Positions 52,030-61,743 of a stretch of DNA of 64,000 nt are shown piece by piece. The notes below the pieces were generated by a model. It saw nothing but the letters and a program-made list of their open reading frames with translations. It did not search any database and had not been told where the DNA came from. The stretch is from Bacteroidota bacterium (GTDB lineage: Bacteria > Bacteroidota > Bacteroidia > Bacteroidales > UBA10428), in NCBI GenBank assembly GCA_016699695.1, contig CP065006.1:3410001-3474000 (forward strand), in the 5' to 3' direction. Every line of letters starts with the position of its first letter. Within the stretch, counting starts at the first letter, position 1. Position numbers and translations under genes: made by a program.

Positions 52030-53670
52030 ATGAAACTATTCCGTTCAATTATATTTATCTGTGTTTTATTTCTTCCTGCATCGAGAAGTCTTCATGCTCA
52101 AATGGAATGCAGCATGGATAATTACGATGTAAAATTTTATGCTCTCGACCTGACTTTATCTGATACAAATACAAACCTGCACGGCTCTGCATCTATTGGG
52201 ATGGAAATTGTGTCTCCATCCGACTTGATTTGTTTAGAATTGGGCAATCAGCTTAAGGTGGAAAGTGTGATGCACAATGGTAAAGATGTATTTTTTTCGC
52301 ATGCCAATGATTTGCTGGAAGTGAAAGGGATTTTTCTGCCAGGTATGTTCGATACAATTAAAGTATTTTACCATGGCGATGGTAACAGCAAAGACCAGTT
52401 TGGTGCTCTCTTTAATTACTCTTATGCTACATTGGGTGGCTTTACCTATTCGCTCACCGAACCCTATTCGACTAAATACTGGTTCCCATGCAAGCAGAAT
52501 ATTGCTGATAAAGCCGATTCTGTTTTTTTGAATATCAGTGTTCCAAAGCATTTGAAAGTTGGTTCGAATGGTGTACTAATCGATGTGGTAGATATTGATT
52601 CGGGTTTTCATCAATTTCAATGGAAGTCGCTTTATCCGACATCCTATTTTCTGGTGTCGGTATCTGTGGGTAATTACATTGACTACTCTTTTGAGGTTGA
52701 ATTGCCTTATGCTGAGACTTCGCTTCCTGTGGTGAACTATATTTATAACGATAGCATTTACCTTCGAACCAATAAACCAGACATTGATACTACAGCTCAT
52801 CTGATTCGTCTTTTTTCAGAATTATTCGGCCCTTATCCATTCATTAAAGAGAAATACGGACATTGCGTGGCTCCTATGGGAGGTGGTATGGAGCACCAAA
52901 CTATGACTACACTTGGTAATTTTGGTTTTGATTTGGTTGCGCATGAACTGGCCCACCAATGGTTTGGCAATATGGTAAGTTGTTCGCACTGGAACCATAT
53001 CTGGATTCATGAAGGCTTTGCCTCCTATTGCGAATACCTTGCGCTGGAATTTTCCGGATACCCCGATGAAGCTGCCCTATGGCTTGAAGATGCAATGGAA
53101 AGAGCGAGCCAGGCCCATTATGGCAGCGTGTATATTCCGGATAGCCTTGTAAATGATGTATCGCGTATTTTCAGTCATCAGCTTTCCTATAAAAAAGGGG
53201 CAGTGCTGGTTCACATGTTAAGATGCGAGATAAACAACGACACCCTCTTTTTTGATTTACTAAAGGCATTTTTGCAAGAATATGCCTACCGGGTAGCATC
53301 AGCCGACGATTTTAAAATGCTTGCCGAAACCATCACCGGTCGATCATTCGAAATGTTTTTTCGGCAATGGTATTACGGTTCGGGGTATCCCATTATCGAA
53401 GCAGAATGGCAGCAATGCGGCGAAATATTGAAAATCCGGGTTCAGCAAAGCCCCATAAAAGGTTCAAGCAGTGATTTTTTTCAATTTTCACTCCCTTGTC
53501 TTGTTACAACAGAGATTGGCGATACTTTGGTTTACCTTGAATTGTATGCTGTTGAATCAGAATTTGAGATTAACCTGAAGCAATCTGTGCACGAAATCAT
53601 GCCCGATCCGGAGAATAATTATTTAATTCAGACTGACAGAATAAACCAGAAACCTTGCAACGATGATTAG
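52030..53670 (+). CDS. Secreted M1 family aminopeptidase
   Basis: A 546-aa zinc metallopeptidase with a signal peptide (MKLFRSIIFICVLFLPASRSLHAQ). The zinc site is H305-E306-x2-H309 with E328 18 residues further on (HELAHQWFGNM ... WIHEGFASYCEYLALE). The exopeptidase motif appears as GGGMEHQTM in place of GAMEN. The usual N-terminal saddle domain (LDLTLSDTNTNLHGSASIGM) is present, while the C-terminal helical domain is short or absent. It removes N-terminal residues from peptides in the periplasm or outside. No T9SS sorting domain is visible at the C-terminus (NYLIQTDRINQKPCNDD). Confidence 0.9.
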   Translation: MKLFRSIIFICVLFLPASRSLHAQMECSMDNYDVKFYALDLTLSDTNTNLHGSASIGMEIVSPSDLICLELGNQLKVESVMHNGKDVFFSHANDLLEVKGIFLPGMFDTIKVFYHGDGNSKDQFGALFNYSYATLGGFTYSLTEPYSTKYWFPCKQNIADKADSVFLNISVPKHLKVGSNGVLIDVVDIDSGFHQFQWKSLYPTSYFLVSVSVGNYIDYSFEVELPYAETSLPVVNYIYNDSIYLRTNKPDIDTTAHLIRLFSELFGPYPFIKEKYGHCVAPMGGGMEHQTMTTLGNFGFDLVAHELAHQWFGNMVSCSHWNHIWIHEGFASYCEYLALEFSGYPDEAALWLEDAMERASQAHYGSVYIPDSLVNDVSRIFSHQLSYKKGAVLVHMLRCEINNDTLFFDLLKAFLQEYAYRVASADDFKMLAETITGRSFEMFFRQWYYGSGYPIIEAEWQQCGEILKIRVQQSPIKGSSSDFFQFSLPCLVTTEIGDTLVYLELYAVESEFEINLKQSVHEIMPDPENNYLIQTDRINQKPCNDD

Positions 53671-53812
53671 TAAGTTGCGTCATTATCATTTTACTGAGCT
53701 AATTTCTATGAGTAAGCTGTGATTTGTTTCTTAGAAAAGGAGTCCTTAAAATGGTTAAAAATTGTGAAGAATCGGATTGAATAAAAAAGATTTTGCATTT
53801 TTGTACCGCAAA

Positions 53813-54463
53813 ATGAATACTATTATCCGCAAAAACAGCGCTTTTATTATACCTTTTGTGCTTCTTTGGAGCGCATTGGCTTTGATTCTGGTATTGTTTA
53901 CGAAATCTGAAATTCATTTATTCCTTAATCAATTTCATTCCGAATTTTTCGATTGGTTTTTTCGGCTCATAACCCATCTTGGCGATGGTTTATTTTTAAC
54001 TTTTGTTGCAGTATTTTATTTATTTATCTCATTCCGAAGGGCTTTAACTCTGGGCCTTGCAGGTATTCTTACCGCCCTTTTTATTCAAATGCTAAAGCGA
54101 GGAGTTTATGACCAGGCACTTAGACCAAAAGCCTACTTCGAAGGTTTATCTTCGCTTTATCTTGTGCCCGGAGTAGAGGTGCATGAGTATTATAGTTTCC
54201 CTTCGGGCCATACTGCTACTGCTTTTTGTTTGTTTTTTCTGCTTGCTGTTTTTATTTCGCACAAAAGTGCCCAAGTCCTTCTTTTCCTCACTTTTATTCT
54301 GGTAGCCTATTCGCGGGTATACCTTTCGCAACATTTTTTGGTTGATATTTATTTTGGGGCACTTACTGGCTTAATTACAGCTTTTTTAGGTATAAGTATT
54401 TTAAACAAGGCCAAATGGCCATGGCTCGATCAATCTATTCTATCACTGATAAGAAAACCATGA
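53813..54463 (+). CDS. PAP2-family phosphatase
   Basis: A 216-aa membrane protein from the ATG at 53813; the frame is open to a TTG at 53777, but the Met start fits better. The three PAP2 motifs are KRGVYDQALRPKAYFEG (K-x6-RP), SFPSGHTATA (PSGH) and SRVYLSQHFLVDIYFGA (SR-x5-H-x3-D), with about six helices. It removes phosphate from lipids such as undecaprenyl diphosphate or lipid A. Its stop overlaps the start of the next gene (ATGA), and a GT39 and a GT2 gene follow, so it likely acts in lipid-linked sugar recycling or lipid A modification. Confidence 0.88.
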   Translation: MNTIIRKNSAFIIPFVLLWSALALILVLFTKSEIHLFLNQFHSEFFDWFFRLITHLGDGLFLTFVAVFYLFISFRRALTLGLAGILTALFIQMLKRGVYDQALRPKAYFEGLSSLYLVPGVEVHEYYSFPSGHTATAFCLFFLLAVFISHKSAQVLLFLTFILVAYSRVYLSQHFLVDIYFGALTGLITAFLGISILNKAKWPWLDQSILSLIRKP

Positions 54464-56115
54464 ACAAAGACATTAAGAATGTAGCTTCTTTAGCCGTGCT
54501 TTCATTGTTGTTTTTTGTTCCCTTTATTGGTCATGTGCATTTGTTCGACTGGGATGAGATCAATTTTGCCGAATCGGCGCGCGAGATGCTTCTTACAGGC
54601 GATTATCTGAGGGTGCAGATTTTTTTTGAACCTTTTTGGGAGAAGCCACCCTTGTTTATCTGGCTGCAAGCCTATAGCATGCATCTGTTTGGTATTAACG
54701 AGTTTGCAGCACGCTTTCCGAATGCAATTGCTGGTTTTTTTACCCTGATTAGCTTATACCTGATTGGTAAACAGCTTATCAATGCGCGCTTTGGTATGAT
54801 ATGGGCCCTGGTTTATGGTAGTGCTCTGTTGCCGTTTTTTTACTTCAAATCAGGCATTATCGATCCCTGGTTTAACCTTTTCATCTTTCTGGGAATTTAT
54901 TTCTATATAAAGGCACAAATAATCCAGACTTCGAAGGAGAAGTATCTGCCAATTATCTTATCTGCTTTATTTATTGGTTTAGCTGTTCTAACCAAGGGGC
55001 CGGTGGCTATCCTTATCTTCGGACTGGTTGCCATCATCTTGTTGTTCAAAGAGAAATTTAAGCTTCATCTTAGGAGCAGTCAAGTGATTGTGTTTGTACT
55101 TATGCTCACTTTTGTAGGTGGCTTCTGGTTTCTCTTGCAGATATTCACCGGTAACTGGCAAACGGTGGTTGATTTTTTTGTTTACCAGGTGCGTTTGTTT
55201 AAAACCGAAGATGCCGGGCATGGAGGGTTTTTACTATACCATTTTGTGATTTTATTTTTTGGCGTTTTTCCTGCTTCTGCTTTTGCCATTTATGCCCATA
55301 AAAAGAGGGAGGGTTTTAATGCACCCACTGCTTATTTCAGAACCGGAATGCTTATTCTACTCTGGGTGGTGCTGATACTATTTACAATTGTTAAAACCAA
55401 AATTGTACATTATTCGTCTTTAGCCTATTTCCCCATCTCGTTTCTTGCTGCTTATGCCTTATATTATCTTATTACTTCAGCCAAACGACTTCCAATATGG
55501 ATTTTTCTGATACAACAAATTACTGGGCTACTTATATCGTTGGCAGTAATGCTGTTACCACTTTTTGATCGCTATAAACAATGGTTTATCGATACAGGCA
55601 AAATAACTCACTCTTTTACAGTTGGCAACCTGCAGGCCAATCCCGGATGGATGGGATGGGAGTGGACAATAGGTTTAATGTTGCTTGCGGGAATACTATT
55701 CGCGCTTTTATGGATGCGCAAAGGCAGGGTACAGAAAGGCTTATACCTGATGGCAGCATCGTGTGCGTTTTTTATGTTTTTTGCCCTTTTATTCGTGGTT
55801 CCTAAAATCGAAAAGTATTCTCAGAATGCAGCCATCGAATTTATGAAGTCGAAAAGTGTGGAGGATGTGTATGTAGGCACTTTGTATAAGAGTTATGCCA
55901 TGTTGTTTTATACCAACGCCAAGCCCGTTGAGAACAAAGATATTTATAGAATTGGCTGGTTGCTCAGAGGGCCGATTGACAAAGATGCTTATTTTATTGT
56001 GCGCAAAGATAAGCTCGAGGAAAATCTAAAAGCCTATCCCGAACTTAGTATTGTAGAAGAAAAAAATGGATATGTATTCCTGCTACGGCGGGCAAAAGTT
56101 AATGAAAATCAATAA
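54460..56115 (+). CDS. GT39-family (PMT/ArnT-like) glycosyltransferase
   Basis: A multi-helix membrane protein of 551 aa. I place the start at the ATG overlapping the PAP2 stop (54460), which gives MNKDIKNVASLAVLSLLFFVPF; an upstream ATG at 54415 is less likely. The first periplasmic loop has FDWDEINFAESAREMLLTG with the catalytic acidic pair, and EPFWEKPPLFIWLQA. These are marks of the PMT_2/ArnT group, which uses polyprenyl-phosphate sugars to modify lipid A or proteins at the periplasmic face. The downstream GT2 protein probably makes the polyprenyl-phosphate sugar donor. Confidence 0.88.
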   Translation: MNKDIKNVASLAVLSLLFFVPFIGHVHLFDWDEINFAESAREMLLTGDYLRVQIFFEPFWEKPPLFIWLQAYSMHLFGINEFAARFPNAIAGFFTLISLYLIGKQLINARFGMIWALVYGSALLPFFYFKSGIIDPWFNLFIFLGIYFYIKAQIIQTSKEKYLPIILSALFIGLAVLTKGPVAILIFGLVAIILLFKEKFKLHLRSSQVIVFVLMLTFVGGFWFLLQIFTGNWQTVVDFFVYQVRLFKTEDAGHGGFLLYHFVILFFGVFPASAFAIYAHKKREGFNAPTAYFRTGMLILLWVVLILFTIVKTKIVHYSSLAYFPISFLAAYALYYLITSAKRLPIWIFLIQQITGLLISLAVMLLPLFDRYKQWFIDTGKITHSFTVGNLQANPGWMGWEWTIGLMLLAGILFALLWMRKGRVQKGLYLMAASCAFFMFFALLFVVPKIEKYSQNAAIEFMKSKSVEDVYVGTLYKSYAMLFYTNAKPVENKDIYRIGWLLRGPIDKDAYFIVRKDKLEENLKAYPELSIVEEKNGYVFLLRRAKVNENQ

Positions 56116-56118
56116 ACT

Positions 56119-56871
56119 ATGATTAATAATAAACGTGTTACGGTTGTCTTGCCGGCTTATAATGCCGAAAAAACGCTTGAGGTAACCTACAACGAAATCC
56201 CTTTTGACATTGTCGACGAAGTGATTCTTGTTGATGATAAAAGCCGTGACAATACCATCGAAAAGGCTCGTCAATTAGGTATCAAACACATTGTGGAACA
56301 TAGTCAGAATAAAGGATATGGCGGTAACCAGAAATCGTGCTATAACAGAGCCCTGGAGCTTAATTCAGACATTGTGGTGATGCTGCACCCCGATTACCAG
56401 TATACTCCCAAACTTATTCATTCCATGTGTTACCTGATTGCCAACGAAGTATATGAGGTGGTTTTAGGTTCACGAATTCTTGGTAAAGGTGCCCTTAAAG
56501 GAGGAATGCCCATCTATAAATACATTGCAAACCGTATTCTTACCTTAAGTCAAAATGTGCTCATGAACCAAAAACTTTCGGAATATCACACGGGTTACAG
56601 GGCTTTTTCAGGCAAGGTACTGAGGAGTATCGATTATAACCTTAATTCGGACGATTTTGTTTTTGATAACCAGATGCTTGCACAGATTTTTTATGCGGGT
56701 TTCGAAATAGCCGAGATTACTTGTCCTACTAAGTATTTCGATGATGCCTCGTCGATCAACATACAGCGAAGTGCCAAATATGGAATGGGCGTGTTATGGG
56801 TTTCCTTTTCTTATTTTTTGCAAAAGATGAAAATTGCACGCTTTAAAATCTTTGAATTACCAAGGAAATAG
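56119..56871 (+). CDS. GT2-family polyprenyl-phosphate glycosyltransferase (DPM1-like)
   Basis: A 250-aa GT-A enzyme without C-terminal membrane helices: VTVVLPAYNAEKTLEVTYNEIP (N-terminal nucleotide-binding), EVILVDDKSRDNTIEKA with the DxD-type region, VMLHPDYQY and GYRAFSGKVLRSIDY. The layout resembles dolichol/undecaprenyl-phosphate sugar synthases. It follows the GT39 gene with a 3-bp gap, so it is expected to supply that enzyme's donor. Confidence 0.88.
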   Translation: MINNKRVTVVLPAYNAEKTLEVTYNEIPFDIVDEVILVDDKSRDNTIEKARQLGIKHIVEHSQNKGYGGNQKSCYNRALELNSDIVVMLHPDYQYTPKLIHSMCYLIANEVYEVVLGSRILGKGALKGGMPIYKYIANRILTLSQNVLMNQKLSEYHTGYRAFSGKVLRSIDYNLNSDDFVFDNQMLAQIFYAGFEIAEITCPTKYFDDASSINIQRSAKYGMGVLWVSFSYFLQKMKIARFKIFELPRK

Positions 56872-56964
56872 TCGATTACATTCATTTTGCCTCAAAAGGT
56901 TTTTAAAGCATATAATTATAACCCTTTCTTTACATTGAATTAATGTTTGCTGCTGCTAATTCGC

Positions 56965-56972
56965 TAATTTTG
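56965..56972 (+). promoter_or_regulatory. Candidate -7 element upstream of alkaline phosphatase
   Basis: TAATTTTG fits TAnnTTTG; a TTTG at 56946-56949 lies 15 bp upstream, slightly closer than usual. The ATG is 77 bp downstream. Confidence 0.4.
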
Positions 56973-57048
56973 TTCGCATCTATAAAAAACTATAAACAAA
57001 TCGATTTACAAGTTGTTTCGTTCGAAAATATTCTAATAGTTCAATAGC

Positions 57049-58119
57049 ATGAAAAAAATATTCAACTTATCGGTTCTTATTTTATTCTTCGGCACTCTGC
57101 AGGCTCAAATGGCTGCAGTTTCAGGCACCACTGAAGTGCGCAACATAATAATTCTTGTTGGTGACGGAATGGGAATTGCACAGGTGCAAGCTGCCATGAG
57201 TGTATCAAAAGATAAGCTAAATATCGAGCGGGCGCAGTTTACAGGTTTCTCAAAAACATACTCGGCCGATGATTATACTACCGATTCAGGTGCAGGAGCC
57301 ACTGCTATTTTTACAGGAAAAAAAACATACAATACAGCTATTTCAGTCGATATTAACTTTAATTCTTTGAAATCAATTTCGCAATATGCCCACGAAGCAG
57401 GACATGTTACAGGTACTGTCGTAAGTTGTGACCTTGTCCATGCCACCCCGGCTGCTTTTAATACACAGAATGCGCGGCGAAGTAATTATGGCGAAATTGC
57501 TCAGTCTTATCTCTTATCCAATGCTGATGTGCTCATTGGTGGAGGTTCCCGGCTTTTTGACTCACTTGGTTTAACCGCAGCCTTTCGTAAAAAAGGATAC
57601 ATGGTAGAAAAATCTTTGGAGGCTCTAAACGCTTCAACTGACCGGCCAGTGCTTGTTCAGCCCTTTGAGGAACATGCTCCTAAAATGAGTGAAGGACGCG
57701 GCAGTTATCTTCCAGATGCTACTCGTTTTGCTTTGGAAAAGCTTAATCGCCACGAGAAGGGATTTTTACTTATGATCGAGGGTTCTCAAATTGATTGGGG
57801 CGGGCATGCCAATGACATCGATTATGTGATTTCGGAATTACTCGATTTTGACCAATGCGTGGGGGCTGCATTTGATTTTGCCGATGCCAACCCTGGTACC
57901 CTCGTAATCGTTACAGCAGACCATGAAACTGGTGGGCTAACCTTGATTGATTTCGATGACGAAACTAAAAAGCTTATTTATAATTTTTCTACTTCCAATC
58001 ACACCGGTGTAATGGTTCCTGTGTTTGCTTACGGTACTGGGGCAAATAATTTCACCGGAATCATGGAAAATACCGATTTGTTTTATAAAATGATGGCAGC
58101 TTTCGGTCTGCAGCCATAA
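57049..58119 (+). CDS. Alkaline phosphatase family protein (secreted)
   Basis: The 356-aa protein has a signal peptide (MKKIFNLSVLILFFGTLQAQ). Metal and nucleophile motifs are IILVGDGMGIAQ (Asp39), TTDSGAGATA with the Ser80 nucleophile (usually TDSAAGATA), SQIDWGGHANDID and TADHETGGLTL, all in the order of bacterial PhoA-type enzymes. Gly replaces one Ala next to the nucleophile. It is shorter than E. coli PhoA but matches many Bacteroidota members. It releases phosphate in the periplasm. It appears monocistronic. Confidence 0.9.
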   Translation: MKKIFNLSVLILFFGTLQAQMAAVSGTTEVRNIIILVGDGMGIAQVQAAMSVSKDKLNIERAQFTGFSKTYSADDYTTDSGAGATAIFTGKKTYNTAISVDINFNSLKSISQYAHEAGHVTGTVVSCDLVHATPAAFNTQNARRSNYGEIAQSYLLSNADVLIGGGSRLFDSLGLTAAFRKKGYMVEKSLEALNASTDRPVLVQPFEEHAPKMSEGRGSYLPDATRFALEKLNRHEKGFLLMIEGSQIDWGGHANDIDYVISELLDFDQCVGAAFDFADANPGTLVIVTADHETGGLTLIDFDDETKKLIYNFSTSNHTGVMVPVFAYGTGANNFTGIMENTDLFYKMMAAFGLQP

Positions 58120-58318
58120 GACCAAGTCTTAGTCTACCTGATTTTTACTTCCTCATTGCGCCTGCGAAGAAGTTCGATTATTCTTTATAGGTAATTTGTA
58201 TCCAAAAAATGGCTTGGAATTAATGGCTCGTGTACTCTAGTCTTTCGGCATTCTATTTGCTCTTTTTTGCTAAATTTACCCTTTCGCCGAGGAATTCGTA
58301 TTTTCAAACACTTCTGCT

Positions 58319-60241
58319 ATGATGCGCCATTTTTTCTTTATAGCTACATTTCTTATTTCTTTCATCGCATTCGATACCGAAGCTCAAACTACCTACACAA
58401 GCCAATCGACCAAAGCCATCAAACTATACGAAGCGGGTAGCAGCGAGTACCGTTTGAAAAACCTCGTGCTTGCTGAAGACTATTTTCTGAAAGCCATCGA
58501 AGCAGATTCTTTGTTTCAGGAACCATACCTGGTACTTGCAGAGCTCTATTGGGATCAGGGAAAGCTTCCACTGGCCATATCTATGTATAACCGTGGCCTT
58601 GGAATTAACCCAATGTATTTTCCTTCGGGTTTTGTGAACAAAGGAAAACTGGAAATTAAAACTGGAAATTACGAAACTGCCCTGGAAAGCTTTCAAAAAT
58701 ACCTAAGTCTTGAAATAAAGAATACAAAGAAAATTACCGAGGCAAAAAGGGGTATCGAACAAGTTCAATTTGCTCTCCATGCAATCGCCAATCCAGTTCC
58801 CTTTGAGCCTATAAAATTATCGGAGAATGTCAATTCTTCAGCTGACGAATATTGGCCTGCACTCTCGGCCGATGAGCAGACTTTGATAATTACCCGCCTA
58901 TTAGAGGTTCCAGGAACGGAAAAATTTCAAGAGGATTTTTATTTTAGCACAGCAGAGAACAACAGCTGGTTACCAGCCCAGGATGCCGGGGCTCCCCTCA
59001 ATACGCCAGATAACGAAGGAGCTCAGTCTATTTCTGCCAACGGAAGGTATATGGTTTATACCGTTTGTAACCGACCAGGTATTTTTGGACGTTGCGATTT
59101 ATTTTTTTCAGAAAAAACCGGCGATATATGGAGTGAACCACTTAACATGGGCAAGCCTATAAATACTGCCAGCAAAGAAACCCAGCCAAGCCTGTCGGCC
59201 GATGGCCGTACCGTTTATTTTGTCAGTGACCGCCCGGGTGGTTTTGGTAGTCAGGATATCTGGATGAGTGAGCAAAATGCTTCAGGACAATGGAGTGAAC
59301 CAGTTAACCTGGGCGATTCGATTAATACCTCCGGCAATGAGTCATCTCCCTTTATCCATCACGACAATCGTACGCTCTATTTTTCATCGACCCACCATTT
59401 AGGACTTGGAGGTTCGGATGTATTCAGGTCGGTAAAACACGAATCAGGCGCATGGTCGTCTGCTGTAAACCTGGGCTATCCGATCAATACCTATGGAGAG
59501 GAGATAGGTTTCATAGTCAATGCCCGGGGCAACAAAGCCTATTATTCTTCGAACCGCGATAGCCTCAGTGGCCGGGATATCTATGAATTTGAGTTGTACG
59601 AAAAAGCCCGGCCTCTTGAAGTTTCTTACCTCAAAGGAAAAGTGTTCGATGCGCAAACTCTGCAACGCCTTAAGGCTAGTTTCGAATTGTTCGATTTGTC
59701 TGATGGAAAGCTCGTTACTAAATCATTTTCCGATAGCAGGAGTGGAGAATTTCTAATTTGCATTCCCTCTAACCGCAATTATATGCTTAATGTTTCGAAA
59801 AACGGTTACCTGTTTTATTCAGAGAATTTTAGCCTCGAAGGTGTTTTTCAGCTTCAGCAACCCTATCACAAAGATATTCCATTGCGAAAAATATCAGTTG
59901 GAAGTACCATGATCCTGCGCAATGTTTTTTTCGACACCGATTCTTATCAGCTAAAACCAGCCTCCGCATTTGAATTGAACAAGGTATTACAGATGTTGGT
60001 AGAAAACCCAACGCTACGCATCGAAATAAGCGGACATACCGATAACCAGGGTTCGGAAACATACAATCAACAGTTATCTGAGAAGCGTGCTTCTTCGGTG
60101 CGCGATTACCTGGTATCGAAAGGTATTTCCCAAATACGGCTCAGTGTGCATGGATATGGTTTTTCGCAGCCTGTCGATTCAAACGATACTCCCGAAGGCA
60201 GAGCCAATAACCGGCGAACAGAGTTAAAAATACTCGAATAA
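58319..60241 (+). CDS. PorE-like OmpA/TPR/PD40 outer-membrane protein
   Basis: The 640-aa protein starts with a signal sequence (MMRHFFFIATFLISFIAFDTEAQ). TPR repeats follow at about 30-140 (SSEYRLKNLVLAEDYFLKAIEAD, QGKLPLAISMYNRGLGIN), then PD40/WD40-like beta-propeller blades at about 175-430 (EYWPALSADEQTLIITR, QSISANGRYMVYT, QPSLSADGRTVYFVSDRPGG), a carboxypeptidase-regulatory-like domain (LKGKVFDAQTLQRLKASFEL) and a C-terminal OmpA domain (ISGHTDNQGSETYNQQLSEKRASSV...RRTELKIL). This domain order is that of the T9SS component PorE, which anchors the machinery to peptidoglycan. Bacteroidota often have several paralogues, so the assignment is probable only. Confidence 0.82.
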   Translation: MMRHFFFIATFLISFIAFDTEAQTTYTSQSTKAIKLYEAGSSEYRLKNLVLAEDYFLKAIEADSLFQEPYLVLAELYWDQGKLPLAISMYNRGLGINPMYFPSGFVNKGKLEIKTGNYETALESFQKYLSLEIKNTKKITEAKRGIEQVQFALHAIANPVPFEPIKLSENVNSSADEYWPALSADEQTLIITRLLEVPGTEKFQEDFYFSTAENNSWLPAQDAGAPLNTPDNEGAQSISANGRYMVYTVCNRPGIFGRCDLFFSEKTGDIWSEPLNMGKPINTASKETQPSLSADGRTVYFVSDRPGGFGSQDIWMSEQNASGQWSEPVNLGDSINTSGNESSPFIHHDNRTLYFSSTHHLGLGGSDVFRSVKHESGAWSSAVNLGYPINTYGEEIGFIVNARGNKAYYSSNRDSLSGRDIYEFELYEKARPLEVSYLKGKVFDAQTLQRLKASFELFDLSDGKLVTKSFSDSRSGEFLICIPSNRNYMLNVSKNGYLFYSENFSLEGVFQLQQPYHKDIPLRKISVGSTMILRNVFFDTDSYQLKPASAFELNKVLQMLVENPTLRIEISGHTDNQGSETYNQQLSEKRASSVRDYLVSKGISQIRLSVHGYGFSQPVDSNDTPEGRANNRRTELKILE

Positions 60242-60343
60242 AGAAAACAGAACTGTTCGACATTTAATTTGTCTTAACTAAAGCTTAATTTTCCCTTAAA
60301 AAGATTATTTTTCCGCCTGCTTTCAAAATCAAGAGATAAAAGA

Positions 60344-61528
60344 ATGAAAAGTCGGTGGACAGGAGTGATTCCTGGTTTGTTGATGGCTGTGGTGCTGCAG
60401 GCTTCGGCTACTGCTTCTTTTGTAAAAGAGTCAGATTCGAGCAATTTTAGTATTACACATCTAGTGCCACATACTTCGGTAAAGGATCAGGGACGTACAG
60501 GCACCTGCTGGAGTTTTGCCACAGTTTCGTTTATAGAATCGGAATTATTGAAGGCCGGCCATGCGGAGACCGATTTATCTGAAATGTTCATTGTGCGGCA
60601 TGTGTATCTGCTCAAAGCCGCAAAGTATATACGCATGCATGGAAAAAACAATTTTTCAGAAGGTGGTGAACCCACCGATGTCATGTATATTTTTAAAGAA
60701 GAAGGTATTGTGCCAGATTCGGTGTATCCGGGGCGCAAAAATAATAACGAAAGGTTTAACCATGTTGAATTGGAAGCAACACTCATCGAAGTAGTGGAGA
60801 ATACCGTAACGAATTTATCCGCTAACTCAGATTTTTCATGGAAAAATGACTTTGAAAAATTACTGGATGTAAATTTAGGTTTGATACCTGAGCAGTTTCC
60901 GGGACAATCGGAAAGCTATACACCAAAAACCTATGCCAAATCGCTTCCATTCAATCCAGACGATTTCATCATGCTTACCAGTTTTCTGCATCATCCTTTT
61001 TATTCGAGTTTTCCACTCGAGGTGCCTGATAACTGGATGTGGAGTAGCTATTACAATTTGCCTCTCGAAGAGTTGACCCAGGTAACAGATTATTCCCTCG
61101 AAAATGGTTACTCGGTGGTGTGGGCAATGGATTATTCCGAAAAAGGTTTTCTGTACAACAATGGCCTTGCTATTGCGCCATTGGTTTATTATCAGGAAAC
61201 GGATTCGACATTAAAGGAACCGGGAATAACAACCGAGCAATGGGGTTCCAAGGGCTTTCTGAAAGAAGAAATTCAGGTTACCCCTGAACTTAGGCAGCAG
61301 GCATTTGACAATTATGCCACCACCGACGACCACGGAATGCACATTGTAGGAAAGGCATCTGACGAGAACGGAAATAAGTATTACTATGTAAAAAATTCAT
61401 GGGGTACCCAGAATCCCTACAAGGGTTATCTATTTGTTTCGATGCCTTATTTTCAATACAAAACCATTTCGGTAATGGTTCATCGGAATGCCATTCCGGA
61501 GCCAGTAAAAATCAAGTTGGGATTGTAA
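60344..61528 (+). CDS. C1-family cysteine peptidase, bleomycin hydrolase / PepC type
   Basis: A 394-aa papain-fold peptidase with an N-terminal signal-like segment (LLMAVVLQASATASF). Catalytic residues are visible: Cys55 in QGRTGTCWSFATVSF, His in DDHGMHIVGKA and Asn in YYVKNSWG. The insertion and spacing match the aminopeptidase C/bleomycin hydrolase group; the E. coli-type C-terminal latch is short here (IPEPVKIKLGL). Secreted members are common in Bacteroidota and trim extracytoplasmic peptides. Confidence 0.9.
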   Translation: MKSRWTGVIPGLLMAVVLQASATASFVKESDSSNFSITHLVPHTSVKDQGRTGTCWSFATVSFIESELLKAGHAETDLSEMFIVRHVYLLKAAKYIRMHGKNNFSEGGEPTDVMYIFKEEGIVPDSVYPGRKNNNERFNHVELEATLIEVVENTVTNLSANSDFSWKNDFEKLLDVNLGLIPEQFPGQSESYTPKTYAKSLPFNPDDFIMLTSFLHHPFYSSFPLEVPDNWMWSSYYNLPLEELTQVTDYSLENGYSVVWAMDYSEKGFLYNNGLAIAPLVYYQETDSTLKEPGITTEQWGSKGFLKEEIQVTPELRQQAFDNYATTDDHGMHIVGKASDENGNKYYYVKNSWGTQNPYKGYLFVSMPYFQYKTISVMVHRNAIPEPVKIKLGL

Positions 61529-61743
61529 TTTGCTTTGTAGGATGATGCAGTTCGGGGATTAAAATGTGAAAACATTAGATTTCTCATTTGATTTCGCTAC
61601 CCTAATGTGTATTTGCAAAACATCCAACCCCCTTAATTCTTCGAATATTTGTTAATAACTAAGCTTTACTTGTACTGAAAATAAAACTGATTTGGCCGTA
61701 ATTTCGATAACAGGAATTAAGATTCAATAATGAGGCATTTTGC

